Notes under the pieces: model-generated
The model's input: the letters and a program-made list of their open reading frames with translations, nothing else
What the model was told of the DNA's origin: nothing
Databases searched by the model: none
In this document: positions 31,439 through 45,000 of the stretch, piece after piece
Layout of the letters: every line of letters starts with the position of its first letter
Position numbering within the stretch: position 1 is the stretch's first letter
Source of the DNA: Bedellia somnulentella
Taxonomy: Eukaryota > Arthropoda > Insecta > Lepidoptera > Bedelliidae
DNA length: 64,000 nucleotides
Direction of reading: 5' to 3'
Assembly: GCA_963576735.1 (NCBI GenBank)
Contig: OY755182.1
Coordinates: 1,550,001-1,614,000, forward strand
Program-made: the position numbers and the translations under genes

Positions 31439-31973
31439 CTTCATAGTTTTTGCTCAGTGAGTGTAGATTGTAAATATTCAGCGTTTCCCACTCAAAGTTC
31501 TACCAATAACAGCAAGTAATGTCTTAACCCTTAAGGCATACATAAGGCAGATGTATGATCCAAAATTTATTGTACTTCACTTTTATTTGATGAAATTCTA
31601 TGAATATGGTAAGGTTGAAATTATGGTCTACAACCAGAGTTAATCATTAAATTTATTACGTGATTTAATCTCAACCCCAGATACTTAGAAGTATATGGAG
31701 GGGATGTAAGTGATAATATAGAATCGTTGGTGATGAATCTCCAGCCACAGCACCCATCTCAAAAGACTAAAACAGCCCCATTCCCCTTAGTCACCTTAAA
31801 AAATATATCTATCGAGAGAACTTAAGGTGAGGCTTGTGTTCAGTAGTGGACTTTTATTGGTTGAATAAAAAAAATGATGCAGTTACGCTTATAAAAAATA
31901 TCAGATTTTATATATTTATAAATTAGTTTAAGGAGGTTTACATAAAATCTATCTAGATATAAGTTCTTGTAAA
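31439..31973. other. Intergenic DNA between the convergent VPS33B and PIK3C3 genes
   Basis: Contains an old family-A fragment in reverse (about 31660-31795, 'gttggtgatgaatctccagc'); otherwise unassigned. Confidence 0.4.
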
Positions 31974-32160
31974 TGATTTAAATCTTTTTGTTCATGAAAA
32001 CCTCATGTGGGGATTATTACTAATAAATAAAGAATAAATAATAAGAATAATAAATAAAGAATTGTTGGCAGAGCGTCGGGGCGTATACCCGAGGTCGCGG
32101 GTTCGATTCCCGCCTGCGTCGAAATTTTTCTTTCCTTTATTTATTCTTTATTCTTGTAAA
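31974..32160. mobile_element. Family-E tRNA-like SINE in head-to-head arrangement
   Basis: 31976-32040 repeats the family-E 3' part found at 14825-14890. It is followed by a tRNA-like head in the opposite sense ('ggcagagcgtcgggg', B box 'GGGTTCGATTCCC') and again 'tttatttattctttattctt'. The AATAAAGAATAAATA arms are complementary. Confidence 0.6.
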
Positions 32161-32901
32161 TGTTTAAATAATAAAGAAAGAATATAAAAAATAAATTTTA
32201 TTTTTCATTATTACTACTTATATCACAGTAAAAAACATATTACAACTGTATTATTATCTAAATTACTAACTATCAATGAGAAATTTTTACAAACGATTAT
32301 TAACGACTAAATTATATTTAATTACCTAAGAAAGACTAATGTATCTCGAGCTCAATATTTATTTATATAACTTATAAAGAATATATAATAATAGCCATAC
32401 TTTTTTAAGCAAAAGATGTTGTTATATGAATGAAAAAGTAAGTTATGTTGTCCATAAAAAATACAACGAAGAATAACAAGTGTTGGTACTTCTGCCACCC
32501 ATTTGGTTATTAGGGGCTTGAATTTGAGTTTGAGAGTTAATTTTATCATCACTGTGTATGATTGCATGCATACGTGATAGAAAACACAGTTTACTTAAAA
32601 ACTCAGCTTTATGATTTATCACAAAATGTGTTCCCTCACTAACAAAGGTGTGGGTTTTATACAAACATATTGGATTCGAATGTCACTTATTTTTAAGACA
32701 ATGCAGCGATAAAAATGTTGCTAGTAATATATTGTTTCTACAAAATACGAAACAAGCTTGAAAATATTGAAATTAACGTTACTTTCAAAAGTGAATAGAA
32801 TTATTTAGTTACATAGAGCCAAACATCAAAGTTGCTACCAGCTCTGTACTTTAACAATATAAACACAGCTCAGAACATCATAACAAAAAAGTCATAAAAC
32901 C
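32161..32901. other. Intergenic DNA downstream of PIK3C3
   Basis: AT-rich. 32470-32690 has weak resemblance to a very old family-B copy; not called. No gene. Confidence 0.35.
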
Positions 32902-32907
32902 TTTATT
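32902..32907 (-). terminator. PIK3C3 poly(A) signal
   Basis: AATAAA on the minus strand, 51 bases past the TAG stop at 32958-32960. Confidence 0.65.
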
Positions 32908-32957
32908 ACAAACATAAACTTGAAATCAAATTTGTCACAAATAGCTATAAAGCCTAT

Positions 32958-33081
32958 CTATTTTCTCCAATATTGAGCAAATCTGTGGAATTGTTCCACT
33001 AGAACCGCCATGACAGCTGTCACAGACATGTCTAGAAGGTTCTGGAGGTAATGGACTGCTTCTTCGTCGCCGAGGTCCAAT
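32958..33081 (-). CDS. PIK3C3: PIK3C3 last exon
   Basis: Encodes '[18 protein letters not shown]' and the C-terminus '[12 protein letters not shown]' then TAG. The final aromatic-basic tail is a conserved feature of VPS34 needed for membrane-linked activity in studied homologs. Confidence 0.95.
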
Positions 33082-36000
33082 CTGGAATTTATTTAGGATA
33101 TGGAAATTGATAAAATTAAGGCTTATGTTGTAATATATGTATGCCGTGTAGTGCCGGCTTAGAATGTCGCTACCCCTTCCTACCCACGGGTGTCGTAAGA
33201 AGCGACTAAGGGTATTTGGGCTTTTTATGAGATTTTTGGGCGACCCATCACCAAAAACCTTTATTTTACCATCTTTTCCCCACTCAACTTCCAAAAGTGG
33301 CTGAGGAATTTATAATTCCTTGGCTCTGGCTAGCCCTACTAGGGAATTATAGCCGTGAGTATATGTATGTTGTAATAAAAAACACTAGAAAACGAACCCT
33401 TTTCCTAAATAATTACTCTGGGAACTCTGAACATCAGGTGACGATGTCACGTGATGTTCAGAATTATTAGTACCTCTGCCAACCCGTTCGGGAATATACG
33501 GCGTGAACGTTTGAGTTTGCGTTTTCGACTGTATTGACCTTATTACAACATGGATCTCACTTTTAATTGCACATATCAATTTAAACATTTTACAGACCCA
33601 CAAGTCCTGAATAAAAATGCCAATGAGCAAGTCACTAAAAGCAAGCTACCAATATAGCCAAAATATCTAGTAAGTTAATCTATCAACTAATATTGGAATC
33701 AGCATAACTAGTACGAAGGTCCTTTTAACTAGATATCGCGCGGTCTCATAACAGCCATCTCTTACGCACTTACTTAATATCTTATACTGTCATCTCATCC
33801 TAACCGATATCGTGACGATAAAATAGCGCTCGTGCTAGGCCTCCAGAAACTCACAGCAAAATACCTTCATTTCGATCATTAAACAACCCTGCCAACCCCT
33901 TCATACAATACTAGCTACATATTACTATCTCACCTCAATTTGTCCTGTACTTTCTTAACAGCCTTGTCCGGTTCCAAGGCTATGTCCGGTACTGACGCGT
34001 CCACCATCAGAGAGAACAGGTTTAGTACCAGATTCGCGTGTCTGGGGAGAGAAATATCATTTATATGTAACACCTTTATACTTAAAGAAAAATACAGACT
34101 TATATTTACAATGAATAATTAGATGCTTTGATACATATACTCACGGCTTTAAATCCCTAGAAGGGGTAGCCAGAGCTAGGGAATCATAAATTCCTCAGCC
34201 GCTTTTGGAAGTTGCGTGGGGAAAAGATGCTTTGATACCGCGATATAAAGTGTCGTTATTAGAAAGAGTTGCCTAATGTGTGCGAGTGAGACCGCTTATT
34301 TATAATGTGGAAGCTTTCGCTAGATGCTCGGCTTAAATATTGGTTGAAAAGATAGTACAAACTACACAGTACGGTTCCATAAAACAGTGCAGTATAGACT
34401 TTTGGAAATATATTGAGCAGATGTTTTATTTCGCGAATTTTAAGTACATCATACATATACTCACGGCTATAAACCCTGAGAAGGGGTAGCCAGAGCTAAG
34501 GAATTAGAAATTCCTCAGCCACTTTTGGAAAGTTGAGTGGGGAAAAGATGGTAAAGTAAAGGGCGTTGGTGATGGGTCTCCAACTGCATCGCCCAAAAAT
34601 CCCTTAAAAGCCCCAATACCGTTAGTCGCCTCTTACGTACACCCACCGGCAGAAATGGAGTAGTGTTATTCTAAGCCGACACTACACAGCAAAAGAAAAG
34701 TACAGACTTATATTTACAATGAATAATTGGATGCGTTGATACCGCTATGTGAAGTACCGCTATTATAGTATTTGCACTGACTCGCTGCAGACGCCGTCAT
34801 AAATCATTATCAATGTTTCTATCTCGCTCACACTTATGGGCTGGCCTAGTGCCGCGTTATTTTCATGTCGATAGTTGATCGATACAAAATCATTTTTGAG
34901 AGGTGAGCAAGTTAGGGTATTTTGCTACCTGAGTCGATGACTCACACATATCGATATTGAGGTTATACTGCTCCCAACTCTTTAACTGTTATGATTTATG
35001 ACCGCGTCTGCAACGAGTCTTTAAATATACTATAGAAAGAGTTGGCTAATGTGTGCGAGTGAGACCGCTAATTTATAATGTGGAAGCTATCGCTAGATGC
35101 TCGGCTTAAATATTGGTTGAAAAGATAGTACAAACTACACAGTACGGTTCTATAAAAAAAGTGCAGTATAGACTTTTGGAAATATATTGAGCAGATGTTT
35201 TATTTCGCGAATTTTAAGTACATCATACATATACTCACGGCTACAAATCCCGAGAAGGGGTAGCCAGAGCTAAGGAACTAGAAGTTCCTCAGCCACTTTT
35301 GGAAAGTTGAGTGGGGAAAAGATGGTAAAGTAAAGAGCGTTGGTGATGGGTCTCCAACCGCATCGCCCAAAAATCCCTTAAAAGCCCCAATACCGTTAGT
35401 CGCCTCTTACGTACACCCACCGGCGGAAATGGGGTAGTGTAATTCTAAGCCTACACTACACAGCAAAAGTCTGTCTCGTAATAAAAAAATATATACTTCT
35501 GAGATTCACCTCTGAACATCGAGAACGATAATAGGCATACTTATCTCTTCTAACCCCTATTAAAATTTATTTCTGTCTCGCTCACACAAGATGATATACA
35601 TGGTGATATTCAACGATACCGCCGTAGTTGTTGTTGGTTTCATCGCTAGAAAGCGCCAATGTAAATATTGTTCCATACATTTCAAGATGTCATAATCCGA
35701 ATATTCGATCGTAAGAGAGAGAGATAGAAAAAAAAGGTTAATATGGGTAGAAGAGATAAGTATAACTATTATCGTTCTCGATGTGTAGAGTTGACCTTCT
35801 GCTCTGCAAAAGAGTTAATTGTGACAGATTTAATAGAGTAACTGTCGTAGGATGATTTGATGTTAATGTTTTTTGCAAAAAAACTAGTTGGTTTAGTATG
35901 ACTCCGAAACCAAATGTCAGTTTTTATGGAGCACTGCAATCTACCAATCAGTGTACAGTATTCATAAAAACTGACACTCTTAGTAAAAACCTAGTAAGAT

Positions 36001-38988
36001 TAGAAAATATTACAACCGTTATCTATCTATCCCTAGGTTTTTGCAAAAAACCTAAACATCAAATCATTCTACGACATAACTTACATCTAAATTTCTTAAA
36101 ATAAAAAATACCAACCTTCTCAAATGCAAAAACGCCGTATAGCACTGCTTCTTAAATTCGTGATACAATTCCGAATGCACCCCTCCCATGGCCTCTACCA
36201 TTTCCTTGCTGAGTTTCATCGGGGGCGGAAGGGGCTTGGGGTCGCGGCCGAGGATGTAGCCGAAGTCGATGTGGAATAATGCCCCTTGCTTTGTTAGGAG
36301 AAGGTTGTCGAGGTGACGATCGCCTACACCTGGGAGAGAAATCAGGAATATTAATTAGGTAAAACCGTGATAGCTCAGTCGGAAGAAAAAAGCCTATCAT
36401 GTATGGGGGCTTAGGTTCAAATCCCAAATTAAGCCTACACCAATACGTGTTTTCTAAAGTCGTATCCATTGTTAATTTATTTTGTATTTAACGGTAAGGT
36501 AACATACATACATACATCGGGATATATAGCTTAAAGTTTTGAGCCTCACTATAGCCATACCTTATAGACGGTTTAATTAGAAAATTATAATAGGCTATTT
36601 GACAATGCGAGAAATAAAGTGTCAATTGCTGTCATCAGTATAAATTAAGAGTTTAAAAATGGTTAGTTATTAACGTAAGTTAAAAATAATAATTGATTTC
36701 TTTAAAAATCCATAAATAAAAATGCAAATTTTTAAACGTTTGTCACGTGACACAAAACGTTCTTGAATGGTCGAGTTTATAATGACGTCACATGCCTGTA
36801 AAGAAACCTCGTGGCTCGTTTGTTGCCACAGACCAAATACAGGCAAGTGACGTCACTGACCCGTTTGCAGAGCCATATTGTCAAAATAGTGTTCTGACGC
36901 GCTATTTGAATATTCAATTTTTAATTTGATATTTTTCAGCAAATGTGCACCAGATTTAAAAAATATAACTTTTACTGGGTTCCTTAAACTCTACTACATC
37001 ATATAAAATAGATTTTAAAAACCTGTCAAATAGCCCATTTGTCACTTATCAAATTAAAAGTATGCGTAACTCTCTCATGAACGCCTTAGAGGCAATGCTG
37101 TTTCGTACTGCCGCCAAAGTGACGATAGAATTTATCTATTATCATTTATCTAAAATATAGTGGTGGTGTTAAACTATAGTAATATTTCAATCAAAATCAC
37201 AACTTACCCAACAAATAAGTAATAACGCAGTACCCAGCACAACTCCTAATATAGGTATCCATAACCTCCTGTTTAATCCCATACGGGGCTCCCTCACACG
37301 GATTATACTTCCTGAAGAAATTCTGAATACTGCCTTCGGTTGCCAAAGCTTCGGCAACCGTCACCGAATCTATAAACTGCAGAAAACCATGGCGAGAACT
37401 GGTCGCCAAAACTTTGTAAGGAGTCAACTTCAAATCCAAGTTCTCTCGTCTCAAAAGCTTATCCATAAGCGTTATCATTTGAAGAATAAGCTGATCTTGT
37501 CGCAAATCGTCGCCGTATTTGAATATAGCTTCGTATTCAACGCCCTCTACAGTCAAAAAAGTGAGTTTTGACGGCATTAATGCCGATTTGAAAAGGCTTG
37601 CTTTTTTGGCTACGATGCCTTTGATGGTAACGTTAGGGTCTAGTGGGAAGGGTATAGGTTCGAAGTTCGTGAAGTTGAATTTGAAGGCGTCAGGTTCGGC
37701 TAGTAGTTGCTGAAGGCGTTCTGTTTTACGACTGCGATTGCCACTTTCTCTGGCGACAGTTTTTACTAGTTTAACTAGTTTGTCTATAAACACTTGTTGG
37801 CGTGCTAGAAATGTGCGGGTGCTTTGGTATTCTGTGCTGCCTGGAAAATGGAGAAATAAATAATAAATTGTTTGTTGCTGTGTATTTGGTGTATACGCTT
37901 AGGGTCCAGATGTAGTAGTGAATACACTTTCCAGGTAGAAAATGGGGACTCTGATCCTTAAGTAAAAAAGACGTAAGTGAATTTCAGAAGTTTTAACTTT
38001 TATCTCTCATTAAATTAACTTTTCCACTAAATATGTATCAAAATAAAAGCAAATCGGTCTGATTGCCAGCTCACATTTTGTCAAGGGCATGTTGAATTGT
38101 TTATAACTATTCATTACATTTTATCCATGTTATTATGTGAGTTGTTCTTGTGATGGCGCTAGTTTTGTTTCGTTTATACTAAGTACTCCTGCCCCTGTAG
38201 CAAGATACGTCATGAGTATGTCACGTGAGAAATTAAGACCCTCACAGATAATTGGAACAAAATCATACAAAATCGGTCAGTGTTGCCTCTCTTTTATACA
38301 TACATATACCCACGGCTATAAATCCCTAGAAGGGGTAGCCAGAGCTAAGGAATTAGGAATTCCTTAGCCACTTTTGGAAAGTTGTGTGGGAAAAAGATGG
38401 TAAAATAAAGGTTGTTGGTGATGGGTCTCCAACCGCATCGCCCAAAAATCCCTTAAAAGCCCCAATACCGTTAGTGGCCTCTTACGTACACCCACCGGAA
38501 GAAATGGGGTAGTGCTATTCTAAGCCGACACTACACAGCAGACTCTACTTTATAATACCCTGTTTATGTACATTATCCAACCTTAATATTAAACTCACCA
38601 TTAGCCAAAGTGTGTGAAAAAGTCTTCATAACGGCTAGATACATATTCCTGACAGCGTGGTCCTGCGAGCCGATTTGGTCCTCGCATTCCACTAGCAAAT
38701 ACCAGTACAGATAGTTGGCTAGGATGAGGGAACGAGAGGCTCGAGTTATGAGGAATGAGGATAGGGAGGAAGGGGACGAGCTGGAAAGAAAAAATATATG
38801 TAAGTAAATATTTTGAAGCGATATGGCTTTGGTAGATCGATTCGTTCTTATTAGTGGAACGAGACAGTTTTACGAGCATGTAAATCGGTTTCATTGGTTT
38901 TTAACTAATAAAATTAAAACAATCGTTGGGAAAATTTGAAGATAGAGACATTCATGTCTGTAGGCTATTACTAGATAATTTCAAATTG

Positions 38989-39046
<58 letters not shown>

Positions 39047-42000
39047 TCTTGACAAAATGCTTTTTTGAAATACTTTTACTACTAGTTTTGCTATAAATGC
39101 ATGTACTGTTTTATTTTAATATTTCTCTAACAGCTCTTGATTGATCTATAATACAATATTTTGGTTACACTGAGTATACTAGAGGAACCTTACCAGAATA
39201 TTCAATCGGTTTTAATAAAGGTTTTAAGCTGTGTAGTGTCGGCTTAGAATAGCACTACCCCATTTCTTCCGGCGAGTGTACGTAAGAGGCGACTAACGGT
39301 ATTGGGGATTTTAAAGGGATTTTGGGCGATGCGGTTGGAGACCCATCACCAAGAACCTTTATTCCACCATCTATTCCCCATGCAACTTCCACAAGTGGCT
39401 GAGCAATTTCTAATTCCTTAGCTCTGGCTACCCCTTTCTAGGGATTTATAGCCGTGAGTATATGTGTGTATATGTTTTAATAAATATATTAAATGTAAAG
39501 TTTTGATTACACAGTGAAACTATAGTTAAAATTAGAAGGTACACGATGATTCTCACCCAAACTCCTTGTTATCGTTCCCATCAGTGTTATTGTTAACCGA
39601 CTCCTCGTTAGCTTCCTGCGAGTCATCCAATTCCGCTTCTACGGATCTTCGACTAGCTGTTGATGTTGTCAGCTCTGTGAGAGAAATATTTATATTTAAA
39701 ATTAATCACCACATCGCCCAATACATACATACATACATCCATCCTGACGTCCCTCAGCAGGGACAAAGGGCCTTGAGCAGATTTCTCCATCTGGCTCGAT
39801 CTTGGGCAGCGGCTGCGAGATCCTCCCACTTCAATCCCACAACTTTTGCCTCATTCTCCACAGAACGTCGCCAGGTTGTTTTTGGGCGGCCTCGTTTACG
39901 TTTCCCGGTTGGCTGCCAGCTGAGCACTTGCTTCGACGGGAATACATCGTGTCTTCTCAGGGTATGACCCAGCCACCTCCATTTTCTTTTCTTCGCCCAA
40001 TAATCACTCAATAGCCACAATACCCTTAGTTACCTTAGAAACCCGCGGGTAGAATAGGTTTTTTGACTAAGTTTTGAAAACTATCTTACGGTGTTAATTT
40101 GTTTATAAGGAGCCCTAAAAAAATATTTACCTGTCTTAATTTTAGCTATTTTATTAAATAATCGAAATATAAAATGCAATATTCCAATGTGCCGCGAAAA
40201 CGCGACTTTAAGTACTATGGCGGCTGTAGCATAATGACGGCAATTCCACATTAACAACCAATGAGCGAAGCGATACACATTCTGTTTATGCGCGATCTAC
40301 GTCATTATAGAAATAGCCAATCACGGTCGTTTTTAGTCACGTGACAGTTGCATCGAAAATACTTATTTTAGAAGACGGATTTTAGTGAAATAATGCAATA
40401 TTTTTATCTCGCATTATTACATATTGCTCCAAAAAAGAAATATTAAGACTAGTGAAATAAAAGAAATGTATACTTTCTTTTATTTCACTAGTCTTAGCCT
40501 TTTAGCTTTTTTCTTAGCCTTTAAGTACCGAGGTTCTATTTCAAATACATAAGTACCGACGTGAGGTCTGGTAGACCAGTGCTATATTAATGCAAATTTT
40601 CAGTTTTTTTTTATTGTTGAAAAGAAAAAGTTACTTTGCGTTTCTTATGTATTTAGTTATTATACAAATGACAGAATAGACAAAAGTTTAAACATTTATT
40701 ACTTATAATCAACAACTTTAAAGAAAACTCTAATTCTTTAGCAAGAAAAAAAAACTTGTACCTCGTGAAGTCTTAATAATCAATAATATTATTATATTAT
40801 TATTTTTTTCTTGAAGATAAATTACCAAATCAACAAATAACAAAAACTTATACATTGTAATCAACTGTTTTCCTGCAAATCACATGGGACCAAATTGTAG
40901 GAAGTATCGAAGTTCACAAACACTCTTTCCATACAGGTTTGCTGATATGTCTATTACATTAGTCACATTTGTAAGCTGTTTTGCGCGTCAGTTTTGAAGG
41001 ACAGATGTCCAAAAGTGGCTGAGGAATTTATATTTCCTTAGCTCTGGATACCCCTTCTAGGGCATTATAGCCGTGAGTATATGTATGTATGTATGTCTCT
41101 TCAACATAACAAAAGTTGGGTCAATGTCATCACAGTCGGATTTGCTTTAATATAGCCAGTTTTTAAAATTTCGGTGTGGTCGTTATCTTGACGCTTGGTT
41201 GGGCATATTTTTTTAGTAAGAGGAACACTTTTTGTGGTAGTAGTTGTCCGTTTCATGCCTGAAGCCTATTAACTGGCTTATCTATTTTTACAATTAACTG
41301 AAAATAAAACAGAAAAACAAGAATATCCGAAAATCAAATCATTAAAAAAAAAGTAACATAAGTACAGACGAGTGGTCCAACAGACCACTCGCAATCTTAT
41401 AACAGCTATAACTCATCTTAATCGCACGCGCAACACCACCACTCTTCATGGACGCTGCTTACACTATATGCATAATTTGTGAAAAGAGTATGCCAAATTC
41501 TATAGCTTAATAGTAATCGTATTAACAGTGCTAATTCATAGCTGTGGCACTACCCCATTTCTGCCGGTGGGTGTACGTAAGAGGCGACTAACGGTATTGG
41601 GGCTTTTAATGGTTTTTGGACGATACGGTTGGAGACCCATCAACAACCTTTATTTCACCATCTTTTCCCCACGGGACTTCCAAAAGAGGCTGATTATTTT
41701 CTAATTCCCTAGCTCTGGTTACCCCTTCATGGGATTTATAGCCGTGAGTATATGGATGTATGTATATTAATACAGAGATAATCTTACCCGATCCAGAAAC
41801 AAGGCTGGCCTGACTTCCTCTATGTAAACTCTGCATCAACCGACCTTCCGGATCAAACATCGGGTCTTTGCCGTTAGATATGCGAGTGTACTCTGCAATT
41901 TATAATTGGTTATTATTTTAATGTTAAAAAGTACTTATATACGAAGTACAAAGAAAAAATATTAATGCATGAGACGTTGGAAAAACGTGAATTCCAAGAA

Positions 42001-45000
42001 TAATGGGAGGAGTTCTCATGCCAGAAGAAATGAAAGTCTTCTAAATTCTAGGTAAAAACAATAGACATTAAAGCAAAAGACATTGGAAAAATTTGATTCA
42101 AAGTTAACTTCTAACAAAACTAACTTTCTAACAAAAGCAGGAAAACAAAGTCAGGAAACTTATATTAATTCAATGAGTAACTAATAAATAATTTGGCATG
42201 CACCCTTTGTATTTGGCATTCATGGGGCTTATTTTCATCGCATATTTATAAAGACCCAGGAATACTTATATCCTGTACCGAGATATAAATAAAAACAAGA
42301 ATCCCATCATATTTTTTGAAGATTAACACCACAAAGTATAAATTCAATTCAATAACTAAGTATAAAACTCACCGTCATGTATTTCCTGAAAGTTCTCATA
42401 CTTGAGCGCCTGCACCAACTGCAGCAAATAGAGGAGGAGATCGTCGTCCGGCGCTTGCTTTAGCCGAGATATCGCGTATCTGGTGAATATATCATGTTAA
42501 TATCAAAATCAAAATCTTTATTTCATTTTACACATCACAATTTACATGACATAATGTACATAAATTTTGACATGTATACCCTGCAAGGGCATAGCAAAAA
42601 ATACTTATTTCCAAATTAATTATTTCATTTTAATCAAAACTAACACTACTACATTAAACTCGATAAGACAAAACACATTAAAGTAGAAAATAGGAAAAAT
42701 AATAATTCAAATTTCTATTTATCATTAAATCAACCATAAAAACAATCCATCAATCTAATTAAATTACATTTAATTAAATATAACTAAATTAAAACTTCCG
42801 TTAATTATTTAAACTATATCACATAAAATTATATTATTATCAAAATATTCCTTAGAATTATAAAAACAATTTTCCATTAAATACAATATTTTGACTCGAA
42901 AGACCAAAAAAAAACCTTAATAGTTTATTTTAAATTTATGAAGCTATGCTCAAAATGATACTGATAAGCTGAGCTAATGGGAGGTGAATCAGATAACATT
43001 AAACCTACCGAAATGATAATGAGTGATAGTTTAACACTTATATAATAGCTAATAATAATTTGCCGTGTAGTGCCGGCTTAGAATGTCGCTACCCCTTTCT
43101 ACCCACGGGTGTCGTAAGAGGCGACTAAGGGTATTGGGGCTTTTTATTGGATTTTTAGGCGATGCGGTTGCAGTCCCATTACCAAAAACCTTTATTTTTA
43201 CCATCTTTTCCCCACTCAACTTCCAAAAGTGGCTGAGGAATTTATAATTCCTTAGCTCTGGCTACCCTTTCTAGGGAAATACAGCCTTGAGTATATGTAT
43301 GTATATGTATGTATGTATGTTAATAGCTAAATTAACATGTAGTTCGGCCACCGTGGGGTTGGGTTTTATTTCAGTCTTTACTTTACTTACTACTTTTCAT
43401 CAATTTATTGAAATTTGTTTGTTCATTACTTTTGGTGCAACTGAAAACATTTAATGCACAAAAAACAATGATTTCAAGAAATTAATGTAACCGTGGAGAA
43501 ATGGTAGCCAGTGCTTGGGAATTGGAAATACTTAAGGCAATTCTGACAGTTGAGAGGGGAAAGGATTGAGAAATAAAGTTTGTTGGCAATGGGTCTCGAA
43601 TCGCCCTCCCTAAAATCATGTAAAAAGCCTTCTTAAGACAACCACCTGAGGAAATGGGTTAGCGCTATTCTTAGCCAACTATAAACATATATGTTTAAAA
43701 ACTACCTTCTCACAGCAGGATGTGTAAATTTCGGAGTTAACAATTCCAAAGCATCTTCCACATCCATCGGCGCCCATTGTTGCATCATTGCTAACGCTTG
43801 GCGAACCTCGCCTGCAATGGATAGAGAACATTAATATAAAAGAATTATTAGTTTTCAAACAGTTCTTAACGGACTGAAAATAAAAACATAAGTAAAAATA
43901 ACAGTGGTTTGTAGTGTCAGAATGTGCTCATAAAGGCAGGCGTTAGAAATGTAAACAATAAAGGGGAATGTATGAAAAGATTGATGAATGTTGATGAAGA
44001 TCGAGAGGTTTGACAGGATCGTACAAAGTAGCGATCGATGGCTTATGAGTATCCCAATGGGAAATAATGGCGTGAGTATGTGTATGTACATAAATGATTA
44101 ATTATTAATTACCTGGTCGATTCCAATTGACGCATTCTAAGAACTTGGTAAGAGCTCGCCGGTGAGATGATAGATAAAATCTGAAACCAAAAACTCATGT
44201 TTACAAACTGTAATACTTTAATGTGAACTTTATAGTAAATATTGAAACCAGCAGATGCTATTGTGAGTTTTGTTTGAATAGTAAGTTATATTTTAAACTA
44301 TATTTGAGGTTGTTATATTTTTAAGTCATTTATGAAGACTGTTAAGGGAATAAACCGTTAGGAAATATAAACGGCTGTTTTTGCTTATCACTTTGCTAAA
44401 CAAATAATTCGAATAGTGTAATTTAGATGCGCGGTACAGTAAAGAGTGAGGAGTGTTGTGTAGAGTATTATAGTTTAGTGTAGTGAAACTTAGCATAGTG
44501 TATTGTATTGAAGCGAAGCTTAGTGTTGTGTAATCTCTACCTAAAATTCCATAACACATATTGTATTGCATTGGTTTACTGTAAATAACCTGGTTCTGAA
44601 TGCCAAAAAAACTAAATGTATTAAATTTACTTTACCAAATGTTAGGCAAGTTGACGCCAATATTGTTATTGACAGTGAAAAAGTAGAATTAGTGAAAGAG
44701 ACAAAATTCCTAGGGATAATAATCGATTCTAAGTTGCAATGGGGACCCCATATACTAACACTTTCTAAAAGGCTGAGCTCAGCAGCATATGCCGTGCGTA
44801 AGATTAGAGAAATAGCAGACATAGAAACAGCTCGCATTGTTTATTTCAGTTATTTTCATAGTATTATGTCGTACGGTATTTTATTATGGGGTAAAGCGGC
44901 TGATGTTCATAAAGTTTTTGTCTTACAAAAGCGAGCTATCCGATCTATTTACATGTTAAGGTCGAGGTATTCGTTGCGCGAAAAATTTAAAGATATTGGC

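Larger units (their letters stand above)
34085..34693. repeat. Tandem duplication, unit 1
   Basis: From 'agacttatatttacaatgaa' through 'gtgcgagtgagaccgct', 'gatgctcggcttaaatattg' and 'ttcgcgaattttaagtacat' to the end of a family-A SINE. The same series recurs in 34694-35464. Unit 1 carries an extra truncated SINE (34135-34224). Confidence 0.85.
34694..35464. repeat. Tandem duplication, unit 2
   Basis: Second copy of 34085-34693, interrupted by a 267-base MITE that unit 1 lacks. Confidence 0.85.

Noticed and set aside
32070..32125. tRNA gene candidate with GGGTTCGATTCCC
   Set aside because: No complementary acceptor stem, and it belongs to repeat family E also present at 14825.
32470..32690. 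Old family-B SINE
   Set aside because: Only scattered short matches in order; below what I can support.
38601..38894. 97-codon open frame on the minus strand
   Set aside because: Wrong frame over the PIK3C3 exon 38780-38599; the spliced frame matches VPS34.
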